64,000 nucleotides of DNA from PALSA-612 sp963776735 (lineage in GTDB: Bacteria > Actinomycetota > Thermoleophilia > Gaiellales > Gaiellaceae). Under the pieces are notes generated by a model. That model did no database searches and was not told the origin of the DNA. It was given only the letters and a program-made list of their open reading frames with translations. The DNA lies in contig CAVZNV010000007.1 in NCBI GenBank assembly GCA_963776735.1, positions 24,652 through 88,651 on the forward strand, read 5' to 3'. A program made the position numbers and the translations under genes. The first letter of the stretch is position 1. Every line of letters begins with the position of its first letter. Below, one piece after another: positions 16,443 to 24,832 of this stretch.

Positions 16443-17549
16443 ATGAAGAAGCGCAAGGCCCTCTTCGTGGGGGTGGTCGCCTTGCTCGGCGTGGCCGCGC
16501 TGGCGCTGGCGACCTCGGTGGCGGCCCGGCCGAAGGCCTCGGCGTTCAAGGCGGCCTGGATCTACGTAGGCCCGCACAACGACGGCGGGTGGTCGCAGGC
16601 ACACGACAACGGACGTCTGTACGTGCAGAGCCATCTCGGCTCCAAGGTCCAGACGACCTACAAGGAGAACATCGCCGTCGGGCCGCAGTTCACCCAGACG
16701 GTGCAGGGGCTCGTCGCGCAGGGCTACAACATGATCTTCGCGACGTCCTACGGCTACGTGACCTCGCAGGTCGCTGCCAAGTTCCCGCAGGTGAAGTTCG
16801 AGCAGGCGACCGGGACGCTTGTCTCCAAGAACGTCTCCGAGTACTTCGGCGCCGCCGAGGACACGGTCTTCCTCTCCGGCATGGCGGCAGGAGCGGCGGC
16901 GAAGTGCAGCACGATCGGGTTCGTCGTGGCGTATCCGATTCCCGAGGTGATCCGGCACGCGAACGCGTTCGCGCTCGGCGCGCAGCTCACGCATCCGGGG
17001 ATCAAGGTGAAGCTCATCTGGACGAACTCCTGGTTCGACCCGGCCAAGGAGAAGAAGTCGGCGCAGAGCCTGCACCAGACCGGCTCGTGCGTGCTCGGCC
17101 AGAACGTCGACTCGCCGGCCACGGGCCAGTACGCCGAGTCGGTGAATGCCCCGTGGGTCGGGTACGACTCGGACGCGTCGAAGTTCGCGCCCAAGTCGTG
17201 GCTGACGGCGTCGGTCTACAACTGGGGCCCCTACTACCTGAAGCGTGTCGAGGCGGCGATGAACAGCACATGGAAGCCGGGCTTCTACTACGGCTCGATC
17301 AAGGACGGCTTCACGGGCCTGGCCCCGTACGGCCCGGGCGTCTCGGCGAAGACGAAGGCGCTCATCGCCAAGTACAAGGCGATGATCGTCTCGGGCAAGT
17401 ACTACGAGTTCACCGGGCCGCTGTACGACCAGAGCGGCAAGCTGCGCGTGCCCAAGGGCGTGAGGATGCAGGTGCTCAAGGGCAACACGAACAGCCTGTA
17501 CGGCATGAACTGGCTGGTCAAGGGCGTGATCGGGAGCCCGAAGGGCTAG
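16443..17549 (+). CDS. BMP-family ABC transporter substrate-binding protein
   Basis: A 368-residue exported binding protein of the BMP/PnrA-like family, which captures nucleosides. KKRKALFVGVVALLGVAALA is a Sec signal peptide, but I see no lipobox cysteine, so it may be released or retained some other way. The mature part has the family start FKAAWIYVGPHNDGGWSQAH. ATG 16443 is preceded by GGGGAGGAAC, one of the few strong ribosome sites here, and TAGAGT (16385-16390) is a likely -10 box. It is first of a purine importer operon ahead of xanthine dehydrogenase. Confidence 0.92.
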   Translation: MKKRKALFVGVVALLGVAALALATSVAARPKASAFKAAWIYVGPHNDGGWSQAHDNGRLYVQSHLGSKVQTTYKENIAVGPQFTQTVQGLVAQGYNMIFATSYGYVTSQVAAKFPQVKFEQATGTLVSKNVSEYFGAAEDTVFLSGMAAGAAAKCSTIGFVVAYPIPEVIRHANAFALGAQLTHPGIKVKLIWTNSWFDPAKEKKSAQSLHQTGSCVLGQNVDSPATGQYAESVNAPWVGYDSDASKFAPKSWLTASVYNWGPYYLKRVEAAMNSTWKPGFYYGSIKDGFTGLAPYGPGVSAKTKALIAKYKAMIVSGKYYEFTGPLYDQSGKLRVPKGVRMQVLKGNTNSLYGMNWLVKGVIGSPKG

Positions 17550-17556
17550 CAGGTTG

Positions 17557-17618
17557 GGAGAGGTCACACCTCTCCGCACCGAGGAACACGGGAGAGGCGC
17601 CGACAACGGCGCCTCTCC
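17557..17618 (+). terminator. Two hairpins between binding-protein and ATPase genes
   Basis: GGAGAGGT-CAC-ACCTCTCC (17557-17575, 8-bp stem) is followed by GGAGAGGCGCC-GACAAC-GGCGCCTCTCC (17591-17618, 11-bp perfect stem). No U-run follows. Such structures in ABC operons commonly lower expression of the membrane genes relative to the binding protein by attenuation or by protecting the 3' end of the first gene; that is inference here. Confidence 0.7.
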
Positions 17619-17628
17619 GGTTCCGGCC

Positions 17629-19134
17629 GTGGAGATGCGCGGGATCACGAAGCGCTTTCCCGGCGTGGTCGCAAACGACGGGGTCGACTTCGCGGCTGCG
17701 GCCGGAGAGGTGCACGCGCTGCTCGGGGAGAACGGTGCCGGCAAGAGCACGCTCTCGCACATCCTCACCGGCCTCTACCGCCCGGACGAGGGCGAGATCC
17801 GCCTTTACGGCGAGCCGGTGACCTTCGCCTCGCCGCGGGCTGCGCTCGACGCCGGCATCGGCATGGTGCACCAGCATTTCCGGCTCGTGACGCCGTTCAC
17901 GGTCGCCGAGAACATCGCGCTCGGCGACCATCGCGGTGCCGGCCGCACGTTCATGGTCCACCAGCGCGCGATCGAGCGGCGCGTCGCTGAGCTCGGCTCG
18001 CGCTACGGACTCGACGTGCCGCCGCGGGCGCGAATTTGGCAGCTCTCCGTGGGCGAGCAGCAGCGAGTCGAGATCCTGAAGACGCTCTACATCGACGCGC
18101 GCATCCTCATCCTCGACGAGCCGACCGCGGTGCTCACGCCGCAGGAGTCCGAGACGCTGTTCGAGACGCTCCGGGCGATGGCCGCCGAGGGCCGGACCGT
18201 GATCTTCATCTCCCACAAGCTGCACGAGGTCAAGGCCGTCGCGGACCGCGTCACCGTGCTCCGGGGAGGACGGGCGATCGAGACCGTCGACGCGAGCGAG
18301 GCGACGCCGAGGTCGCTGGCCCGCTCGATGGTCGGCCGCGAGGTGGAGCTGACCAAACGTAAGGAGGGCACGCGCGCGACCGGCGACGCGGCCCTCCAGG
18401 TCGACGGGCTCTGGGCGGAGGGTGACCGCGGCGCCGCGGCCGTCTGCGGCGTCTCGCTCGTCGTGCGGTTCGGCGAGACGCTGGCCGTCGCGGGCGTCGC
18501 GGGGAACGGCCAGCGCGAGCTGGCCGAGGCGATCACCGGCATGCGCCCGGCGACGAAGGGCGAGGTGCGCGTCCTCGGCAAGCGCCTGCGCGGAGGCGAC
18601 CCGCGGGCGGCGATCCGCGCGGGCGTGGCGCACGTCCCCGAGGACCGGCTCGGCACCGGCCTCGCGGCGGGGCTCTCGATCGCGTCGAACAGCGTGCTGA
18701 AGGCGTACCGGCGCGAGCCGTTCTCGCACGGCCCGCTCCTCCGCCTCCGTCGCATCCGCGCCCGGGCGGCGGAGCTGATCGACCACTACCGCGTGCAGGC
18801 GCCCGGGCCGGACGCGCAGGCCCGCCAGCTCTCGGGCGGCAACCTCCAGAAACTGGTGCTCGGCCGCGAGTTTGCCGGGGAGCCGAAGGTGCTGATCGCC
18901 GCTTCGCCGACGCGCGGCCTCGACGTCGGCGCGATCGAGACGGTCTACGCGTACCTGCGCGAGGCGGCCGAGAAAGGCGTGGCGGTGCTCCTGATCAGCG
19001 AGGACCTCGACGAGATCCTCGCGCTCGGCGACCGGATCGCCGTCATGTACGAGGGCCGGATCGCGGGCGAGCTCGACGCCCAGACTGCCACCGTCGAGGA
19101 GATCGGCCTGCTGATGGCGGGAGGGACGGCGTGA
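17629..19134 (+). CDS. ABC transporter ATP-binding protein, two NBDs (nucleoside type)
   Basis: A 501-residue ATPase with two fused nucleotide-binding domains, as in nucleoside and ribose importers. NBD1 has GENGAGKST, LSVGEQQRVEILK and LILDEPTAVL. NBD2 has GVAGNGQRELAEAITG, a degenerate Walker A, then LSGGNLQKLVLGRE and a Walker B ending VLIAASPTRGLD in which the usual glutamate is not present. Asymmetry of this kind is normal for the family. I place the start at GTG 17629 and not TTG 17554, because the upstream stretch is occupied by two hairpins and the chosen length fits the family. Confidence 0.9.
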   Translation: MEMRGITKRFPGVVANDGVDFAAAAGEVHALLGENGAGKSTLSHILTGLYRPDEGEIRLYGEPVTFASPRAALDAGIGMVHQHFRLVTPFTVAENIALGDHRGAGRTFMVHQRAIERRVAELGSRYGLDVPPRARIWQLSVGEQQRVEILKTLYIDARILILDEPTAVLTPQESETLFETLRAMAAEGRTVIFISHKLHEVKAVADRVTVLRGGRAIETVDASEATPRSLARSMVGREVELTKRKEGTRATGDAALQVDGLWAEGDRGAAAVCGVSLVVRFGETLAVAGVAGNGQRELAEAITGMRPATKGEVRVLGKRLRGGDPRAAIRAGVAHVPEDRLGTGLAAGLSIASNSVLKAYRREPFSHGPLLRLRRIRARAAELIDHYRVQAPGPDAQARQLSGGNLQKLVLGREFAGEPKVLIAASPTRGLDVGAIETVYAYLREAAEKGVAVLLISEDLDEILALGDRIAVMYEGRIAGELDAQTATVEEIGLLMAGGTA

Positions 19135-20279
19135 GGATCGAGCGGCGGCTCTCCCAGCCCAGGTGGCTCCTGGTGGCCGTGCCGGTCTGCTCGCTCGCCC
19201 TCGCCTTCGGGATCATGGCGATCGTGCTCGCGGCGACGGGCCACGACCCGGGTGCGACCTTCAAGCAGCTCTTCGAAGCCGGCTTCACGCAGGACGGCGC
19301 GCTCGACCAGACGCTGATCTCGGCCACGCCGATCGCCTTCACGGGGCTGGCCGCGGCGGCCGCGTTCCGCATGCAGCTCTTCAACATCGGCGGCGAGGGC
19401 CAGCTGTACATGGGAACGATCGGCGCGTCTGCGGCCGGGCTCTACTTCGGCGGTCGCGGCGGCGCGTCGTGGCTCGTGATCGTCGCGATGATCGCCGCCG
19501 GCTGCGCGGCCGGCGCGGCCTGGGCGCTGATCCCGGGCTTCCTGCGGGCGTTCTGCCGGACGAACGAGATCATCACCTCGCTGATGCTCAACTACGTCGC
19601 CGGGTACATCCTCACGTACCTGATCTTCGACAGCACGTCGTACTGGCGGGACACGTCCGGGTTCAACGCGTCGGTCTTCCCGACCTCGAAGACGCTCCCG
19701 TCGTCGGCGATCTGGCCGTCTTGGCACATCGACCTCCAGGGCGGGATCGCGGTGCCGCTCGGAGCAGGCCTGGCCGTGCTGGTCGCAGTCGGTCTCTGGC
19801 TCCTGTACTCGCGCACGCGGTTCGGGTTCGAGGTGCAGGTGATGGGCGACTCGACGCGCGCCGCGCGGTACGCGGGCATGCGGACGCGCAGGAAGATCCT
19901 TGCCGTGATGGGGATCTCCGGCGGGATCGCCGGGATGGGCGGAGCGAGCTACGTCGGCGACTTCAGCCACCAGCTCGACGCGGATCCGCACGGGTTGCAG
20001 CAGCTCTACTACGGCTACACGGGCATCGTCGTCGCAGCGCTCGCGCGCTACAACCCGTTCGCCGTGCTGCTCGTCGCATTCCTGATCGGCGGGCTCCAGA
20101 ACGCCGGCAACACGCTGCAGGGCGCGAGCTTCCCGGCCGGGCTCGTCGGTGTGATGCAGGGGATCATCCTGTTCACAACGCTGGGCGGCGAGTTGCTCGT
20201 GCGCTACCGGGTGCGGTTCCGGTCGTCCGCACCCGTCGAGTCGGCGCCGACACCTCCGGCAGCGGAGCCGGCCGCGTGA
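19131..20279 (+). CDS. ABC transporter permease (nucleoside importer, first subunit)
   Basis: A 382-residue membrane protein with about ten helices of the BPD_transp_2 family. FNIGGEGQLYMGTIGA and LMLNYVAGYILTYLIF are typical of the BmpC/NupP-type permease, and GMRTRRKILAVMGISGG is the cytoplasmic coupling loop. It forms the channel with the next gene product. The GTG start (19131) overlaps the ATPase stop. The C-terminus is proline- and alanine-rich. Confidence 0.92.
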   Translation: MRIERRLSQPRWLLVAVPVCSLALAFGIMAIVLAATGHDPGATFKQLFEAGFTQDGALDQTLISATPIAFTGLAAAAAFRMQLFNIGGEGQLYMGTIGASAAGLYFGGRGGASWLVIVAMIAAGCAAGAAWALIPGFLRAFCRTNEIITSLMLNYVAGYILTYLIFDSTSYWRDTSGFNASVFPTSKTLPSSAIWPSWHIDLQGGIAVPLGAGLAVLVAVGLWLLYSRTRFGFEVQVMGDSTRAARYAGMRTRRKILAVMGISGGIAGMGGASYVGDFSHQLDADPHGLQQLYYGYTGIVVAALARYNPFAVLLVAFLIGGLQNAGNTLQGASFPAGLVGVMQGIILFTTLGGELLVRYRVRFRSSAPVESAPTPPAAEPAA

Positions 20280-21238
20280 ACAACTCGATCCTCGTCCTCG
20301 TGATCGCCTCGGGCGTCGCCTACGGGACGCCGCTCTTGTACGCGTCGCTCGGGGAGCTGCTCGCCGAGCGGTCGGGCGTCCTCAATCTCGGCGTCGAGGG
20401 GATGATGCTCGTCGGCGCCGTGATGGGCTTCTGGACGGTGCAGCGCGTCGGCGGCGGCTCGGCCGTGTCGCTCACCGCGGCGATTCTCGTCGCCGCCCTG
20501 TTCGGCGCGCTGATGGCCCTGATCCTCGCCTTCCTCGCGATCACGCTGCGGGCGAGCCAGATCGTCTCGGGTCTGGCGTTGACGATCTTCGCGGGCGCTT
20601 CGGGGCTGTCGTCCTACCTCGGCAACGACCTCAACCTGGCGAGCAACCCGGCCAGCCACTCGTTCGACGCCGTCTTTCCCTCGTCGTGGCAGAACTGGCC
20701 GATCGTCGGCCCGATCCTGTTCTCGCAGAACGTGCTCGTCTACGCGTCCTGGGTGCTCGTCGCGCTTGTCTGGATCTACCTCGGGCGGACGAGGCCGGGC
20801 CTGAACGTGCGCGCCGTCGGCGAGGCGCCGGAGGCGGCGGACGCGATGGGCATCAACGTGGCGGCGTACCGCTACGCCCACGTGCTCGCCGGCGGCGCGC
20901 TGGCGGGCGTCGCGGGGGCGACGTTCACGCTCGCGATCACGCCGCAGTGGGTCGACGGGATCACGGGCGGCGCCGGCTGGATCGCGATCGCGCTGGTCAT
21001 CTTCGCGTTCTGGCGGCCCGAGCTGTGCCTTGTCGGCGCGTACTTCTTCGGCGCGCTGCAGGCACTGCCGTCCCAGCTCCAGGCGCGGGACATCCACGTC
21101 GGGCCGTCCGAGCTCTACAACGCGCTGCCGTACCTGATGACGGTGCTCGTCCTCGTGCTGGTCTCCACGGGATGGGCGAAACGGCGGCTCGGCGCACCGG
21201 CGGCTCTCGGCGTTCCCTACGTGCGGGAGGAGCGATAA
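20276..21238 (+). CDS. ABC transporter permease (nucleoside importer, second subunit)
   Basis: A 320-residue partner permease. LLAERSGVLNLGVEGMMLVG is the signature of the NupQ-type subunit, and GINVAAYRYAHVLAGGALAG the coupling region. About nine helices are visible. GTG 20276 overlaps the stop of the first permease. The xanthine dehydrogenase genes follow 9 bases later, linking uptake to catabolism. Confidence 0.92.
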   Translation: MNNSILVLVIASGVAYGTPLLYASLGELLAERSGVLNLGVEGMMLVGAVMGFWTVQRVGGGSAVSLTAAILVAALFGALMALILAFLAITLRASQIVSGLALTIFAGASGLSSYLGNDLNLASNPASHSFDAVFPSSWQNWPIVGPILFSQNVLVYASWVLVALVWIYLGRTRPGLNVRAVGEAPEAADAMGINVAAYRYAHVLAGGALAGVAGATFTLAITPQWVDGITGGAGWIAIALVIFAFWRPELCLVGAYFFGALQALPSQLQARDIHVGPSELYNALPYLMTVLVLVLVSTGWAKRRLGAPAALGVPYVREER

Positions 21239-21247
21239 CGTGGCCCG

Positions 21248-22042
21248 ATGGACGTCCTGACGCCGCGTTCCCTCGACGAGGCCCTGCGCCTGAAGGCGGA
21301 GCATCCCGGCGCGCTGCCGATCCAGGGCGGGACGGACGTGATGGTGGCACTCAACTTCGACCGCGAGCGGCCGGACGTCGTGCTCAACCTCGGCGAGGTC
21401 GTAGAGCTGCGCGGGTTCTCGCGCGAGGACGGGGTGCTCAGGCTCGGGGCCGGGCTGACGTACGCGGAGGCGATCGCGGAGCCGCTGCGGTCGGCGCTGC
21501 CGGCCCTCGCCGAGGCGTCGCGCACGGTCGGCTCGCCGCAGATCCGCAACCGCGGCACGCTCGGTGGGAACCTCGGGACGGCGTCGCCGGCGGGCGACGC
21601 ATTGCCGCCGCTGCTCGTCGAGGAGGCGGAGATCGAGATGGCGAGCGTTCGCGGCTCGCGGCGGCTGGCGCTGACGGAGTTCCTCGTCGGCCCGAAACGC
21701 AACGCGCTCGCGGAGGACGAACTCATCGTCGCCGTCCGGGTGCGGCCGTCGGGGGCGCCGCAGACGTTCATGAAGGTCGGCCCGCGGAACGCGATGGTGA
21801 TCGCCGTGTGCTCGCTGGCGGTCGCAGCCGACCGCAAGCGCGGCGAGCTGCGAGCAGCGTTCGGCTCGGCGGGTCCGGTGCCGACGCTGGTGCGGGCGCC
21901 GCTGGCGGAGGTCGACGGGTTCCCCGAGCTCGTGGCCGGGGCCGCGAGTCCGATCGACGACGTCCGCGGCACCGCCGCCTACCGCCGCCACGCGCTGAAG
22001 GTCCTGGCCGGCCGCGGACTCGAACGGTGCCTGGCCGCGTGA
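21248..22042 (+). CDS. Xanthine dehydrogenase, FAD-binding subunit
   Basis: A 264-residue flavoprotein subunit of the molybdenum hydroxylase family. LPIQGGTDVMVALNF is the FAD pyrophosphate loop, and IRNRGTLGGNLGTASPAGD the second FAD contact. It passes electrons from the iron-sulfur subunit to NAD. The order FAD, 2Fe-2S, molybdenum subunit is usual for actinobacterial operons. Substrate xanthine or hypoxanthine is inferred from the surrounding purine genes. Confidence 0.92.
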   Translation: MDVLTPRSLDEALRLKAEHPGALPIQGGTDVMVALNFDRERPDVVLNLGEVVELRGFSREDGVLRLGAGLTYAEAIAEPLRSALPALAEASRTVGSPQIRNRGTLGGNLGTASPAGDALPPLLVEEAEIEMASVRGSRRLALTEFLVGPKRNALAEDELIVAVRVRPSGAPQTFMKVGPRNAMVIAVCSLAVAADRKRGELRAAFGSAGPVPTLVRAPLAEVDGFPELVAGAASPIDDVRGTAAYRRHALKVLAGRGLERCLAA

Positions 22043-22056
22043 GCGCTCTGTTTTTT

Positions 22057-22095
22057 CCCCCCCCGGGGGCGCTTTCGCGCCCTGCCCCCGCTTTT
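22057..22095 (+). terminator. GC-rich hairpin with T-run inside the xdh operon
   Basis: GGGGGCGC (22065-22072) pairs with GCGCCC-TG-CCCCC (to 22089) around a short TTTC loop and is followed by CTTTT. Ahead of it lies a T6C8 run. It resembles an intrinsic terminator on the plus strand between the FAD and 2Fe-2S genes, and could make expression of the downstream subunits conditional. The same bases form the transcribed hairpin of element E on the other strand. Confidence 0.55.
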
Positions 22096-22096
22096 G

Positions 22097-22141
22097 AGGC
22101 TAGCTCGGAAATCCGCACGCAGGGGATATCGCTTCGTGACA
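22097..22141 (-). promoter_or_regulatory. Tri-repeat-like promoter element E, minus strand
   Basis: Reading leftwards, TGTCAC at 22141, a poor middle repeat, and CGTGCG at 22119 keep the 11-bp spacing, with TAGCCT at 22102-22097 in exactly the same place as in elements A, B and C. The RNA would begin CAAAAGCGGGGG and then present a C5 run and a G8 run. The repeats are weaker than in A-C. It points antisense into the FAD-subunit gene. Confidence 0.45.
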
Positions 22142-22157
22142 AAACAGAGGCAGTGCC

Positions 22158-22616
22158 GTGCGGATCGAGCTGACCGTCAACGGCGACCGGCGCGAGGCCG
22201 ACGTCTGGGGCGGCGAGAGCCTCCTCTTCGCGCTGCGCGAGCGGCTCGGGCTGCCCGGCTCGAAGAACGCGTGCGAGCAGGGCGAGTGCGGCTCGTGCTC
22301 GGTCCTGCTCGACGGCCGGCTCGTCTGCTCGTGCCTCGTCCTCGCAGCGCAGGCCGACGGCCACGAGGTCGTCACGGTCGAAGGTCTCGCCGGCGGCGAC
22401 GGCGAGCTGCACGCGGTTCAGGACGCATTCGTCCAGGCGGGCGCCGTTCAGTGCGGTTTCTGCACACCCGGGCTCGTGGTTGCCGCCGCCGACCTGCTCC
22501 GGCGCACGCCGCGACCGTCCGACGACGAGATCCGCGAGGCCCTCTCCGGCAACCTCTGCCGCTGCACCGGGTACCAGAAGATCCTCGAGGCCGTCAGGCT
22601 GGCCGCCGGCCCGTGA
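22158..22616 (+). CDS. Xanthine dehydrogenase, 2Fe-2S subunit
   Basis: A 152-residue iron-sulfur subunit carrying two clusters. CEQGECGSCSVLLDGRLVCSC binds the plant-type cluster, and QCGFCTPG with NLCRCTGY the second. It carries electrons from the molybdenum site to FAD. It starts at GTG 22158, 115 bases after the FAD gene; the gap holds the hairpin and element E. The next gene starts inside its stop codon. Confidence 0.95.
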   Translation: MRIELTVNGDRREADVWGGESLLFALRERLGLPGSKNACEQGECGSCSVLLDGRLVCSCLVLAAQADGHEVVTVEGLAGGDGELHAVQDAFVQAGAVQCGFCTPGLVVAAADLLRRTPRPSDDEIREALSGNLCRCTGYQKILEAVRLAAGP

Positions 22617-24832
22617 GCACCGCGGCCAGGCAGCAGCTCGAGCTCGGCCGGGTCGGCGACAGCGCGGCTCGCGTCGACGGGATCCCGAAGACGACCGGCG
22701 AGTTCGCCTACTCGAGCGACCTGTCAGCCGCGGGCATGCTCTGGGGGCACACGCTCCGCAGCCCGCACGCACACGCGCTCGTCCGTGCGATCGACATCTC
22801 GGCGGCGCTGGCGATTCCAGGCGTGCACGCTGTCCTCACGCACGACGACGTCCCGGGGCAGAAGACGTACGGGCTCGAGTTCCCCGACCAGCCGGTGCTC
22901 GCAGTCGACCGCGTCCGTTACTTCGGCGAGCCGGTCGCGCTCGTCGCGGCGGAGCATCCCGAGCACGCGCGTCGCGCCGCGGCCGCGATCCGCGTCGAGT
23001 ACGAAGAGCTCGAGCTGGTCGTCGACCCGGAGCGCGCGACCGAGCAGCCGCCGCTGCACCCGGATCGCCCGACGGACGGCCATGGCTACCTGCACGACCC
23101 GCGGCCGAACGTGATCCGGTCGATGGTCGTGCGCCACGGCGACCCGGACACGGAGGGCGACGTGACCGTCGAGGGCGTGTACGACATCGGCACCCAGGAC
23201 CAGGCGTTCCTCGGGCCCGAGTCCGGCCTCGCCGTGCCGGACGGGGAAGGCGGCGTCGACGTCTACGTGGCGACCCAGTGGCTGCACGTCGATCGCGACC
23301 AGATGGCGCCCTGCCTCGGGCTCCAGCCGGACCAGGTACGCATCCACCTCGCCGGGGTCGGCGGCGCGTTCGGCGGGCGCGAGGACCTCTCGATGCAGAT
23401 CCACAGCGCCATGCTCGCCCTCCATGCGGATCGCCCGGTGAAGATGGTCTACAACCGCGAGGAGTCGTTCACCGGGCACGTCCACCGGCACCCGGCGCGG
23501 ATCTGGGCAGAGCACCGAGCGACCCGCGACGGGAGGCTCGTCAACGTACGGATGCGGATTCTGCTCGACGGCGGCGCCTACGCGTCCAGCTCGACAGCGG
23601 TCTGCGCGAACGCGTGCGCCTTCGCCTGCGGGCCGTACCGCGTCGACAACGCGCTGATCGAGGGCACCGTCGTCTACTCGAACAACCCGCCCTGCGGCGC
23701 CATGCGCGGGTTCGGCGCCGTCCAGACCTGCTTCGCGAGCGAGGCGCAGATGGACAGGCTCGCGGCCGCGCTCGACATCGACCCGGTCGAGCTCAGGCTT
23801 CTGAATGCACTCGAGACGGGAGACGTGCTGCCGACCGGACAGCGGCTCACGGGCTCGCTCCCCGTGGCCGAGGTGATCCGCCGCGCAGCCGAGCTCGTCC
23901 CGCCCGAGCCCGAGGAGCTGCCGCGCGACCCGCTGCGGCTACCGGGCGGCTCCGGCAACACGACCAACGGCCAGGGCGTCGTCCGCGGCACCGGCTTCGC
24001 CGTCGGGTTCAAGAACATCTGCTACTCGGAAGGCTTCGACGACTCGTGCGCGGCGCGTGTCTGCCTCTCCGCGGACGGGCTGCACGCCGAGGTGCACTGC
24101 GCGAGCGCCGAGGTCGGCCAGGGTGTGACGAACGTGATCCTCCAGGTCGCGCGCACCGAGCTCGGGATCGAGGACGTCACGCTTGCGCCGCCGTCGACTC
24201 GAGGCGTGGAGTCAGCGGGCTCGGCGTCGGCATCGCGCATGACCTGGATGGCCGCGGGCGCCGTCCAGCTCGCCTGCCGCGCCGCGCTCGAGGAGCAGCG
24301 GCAAACCGGCGGCGAGGTCGACGTCCACCGCGTCTACCACCACCCGCGCACCTATCCGCTCCACCCCGAGACCGGTCAGATCACGGACGGGCCGTCGCAC
24401 GTCTCGTTCGCCTGCGCCGCGATGCGGGTCGTCGCCGAGGTCGACGTCGAGCTCGGGCTCACGCGGCTGGTTTGGATCGGGACGGCCCAGGACGTCGGCA
24501 AGGCGGTCAATCCGCAGGCCGTCCACGGGCAGATCGAGGGAGGCACGGCGCAGGGGATCGGGCTGGCGCTGATGGAGGAGATCCAGACGCGCGACGGCCT
24601 GATAACGAACGCGAGCTTCACGGACTACCTGATCCCGACGTTCCTCGACGTGCCGCCGCTCGCGGCCGAGCTGGTCGAGGACCCCGAACCGGACGCACCG
24701 TACGGGCTGAAGGGCGTCGGAGAGCCGCCCACCGTGGTCTCGACAGCCGCCGTCGTGTCTGCGCTTCGCGCGGCGACGGGGCGCGACCTGAGGCGAGTGC
24801 CCGTGCGGCCGGACGACCTCGTCGGCCTGTGA
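22613..24832 (+). CDS. Xanthine dehydrogenase, molybdenum-binding subunit
   Basis: A 739-residue catalytic subunit. GVGGAFGGREDLSMQ and SAEVGQGVTNVILQVARTEL are molybdopterin contacts, and LKGVGEPPTVVSTAAV carries the catalytic glutamate near the C-terminus. It hydroxylates hypoxanthine and xanthine to urate, by context. The length is typical for the XdhB/CoxL group. GTG 22613 overlaps the preceding stop and adenine deaminase overlaps this one, so the whole run is one operon. Confidence 0.94.
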   Translation: MSTAARQQLELGRVGDSAARVDGIPKTTGEFAYSSDLSAAGMLWGHTLRSPHAHALVRAIDISAALAIPGVHAVLTHDDVPGQKTYGLEFPDQPVLAVDRVRYFGEPVALVAAEHPEHARRAAAAIRVEYEELELVVDPERATEQPPLHPDRPTDGHGYLHDPRPNVIRSMVVRHGDPDTEGDVTVEGVYDIGTQDQAFLGPESGLAVPDGEGGVDVYVATQWLHVDRDQMAPCLGLQPDQVRIHLAGVGGAFGGREDLSMQIHSAMLALHADRPVKMVYNREESFTGHVHRHPARIWAEHRATRDGRLVNVRMRILLDGGAYASSSTAVCANACAFACGPYRVDNALIEGTVVYSNNPPCGAMRGFGAVQTCFASEAQMDRLAAALDIDPVELRLLNALETGDVLPTGQRLTGSLPVAEVIRRAAELVPPEPEELPRDPLRLPGGSGNTTNGQGVVRGTGFAVGFKNICYSEGFDDSCAARVCLSADGLHAEVHCASAEVGQGVTNVILQVARTELGIEDVTLAPPSTRGVESAGSASASRMTWMAAGAVQLACRAALEEQRQTGGEVDVHRVYHHPRTYPLHPETGQITDGPSHVSFACAAMRVVAEVDVELGLTRLVWIGTAQDVGKAVNPQAVHGQIEGGTAQGIGLALMEEIQTRDGLITNASFTDYLIPTFLDVPPLAAELVEDPEPDAPYGLKGVGEPPTVVSTAAVVSALRAATGRDLRRVPVRPDDLVGL

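Noticed and set aside
17554..17628. TTG 17554 as the start of the importer ATPase
   Set aside because: The added 25 codons translate two perfect hairpins, and the shorter form has the usual family length.
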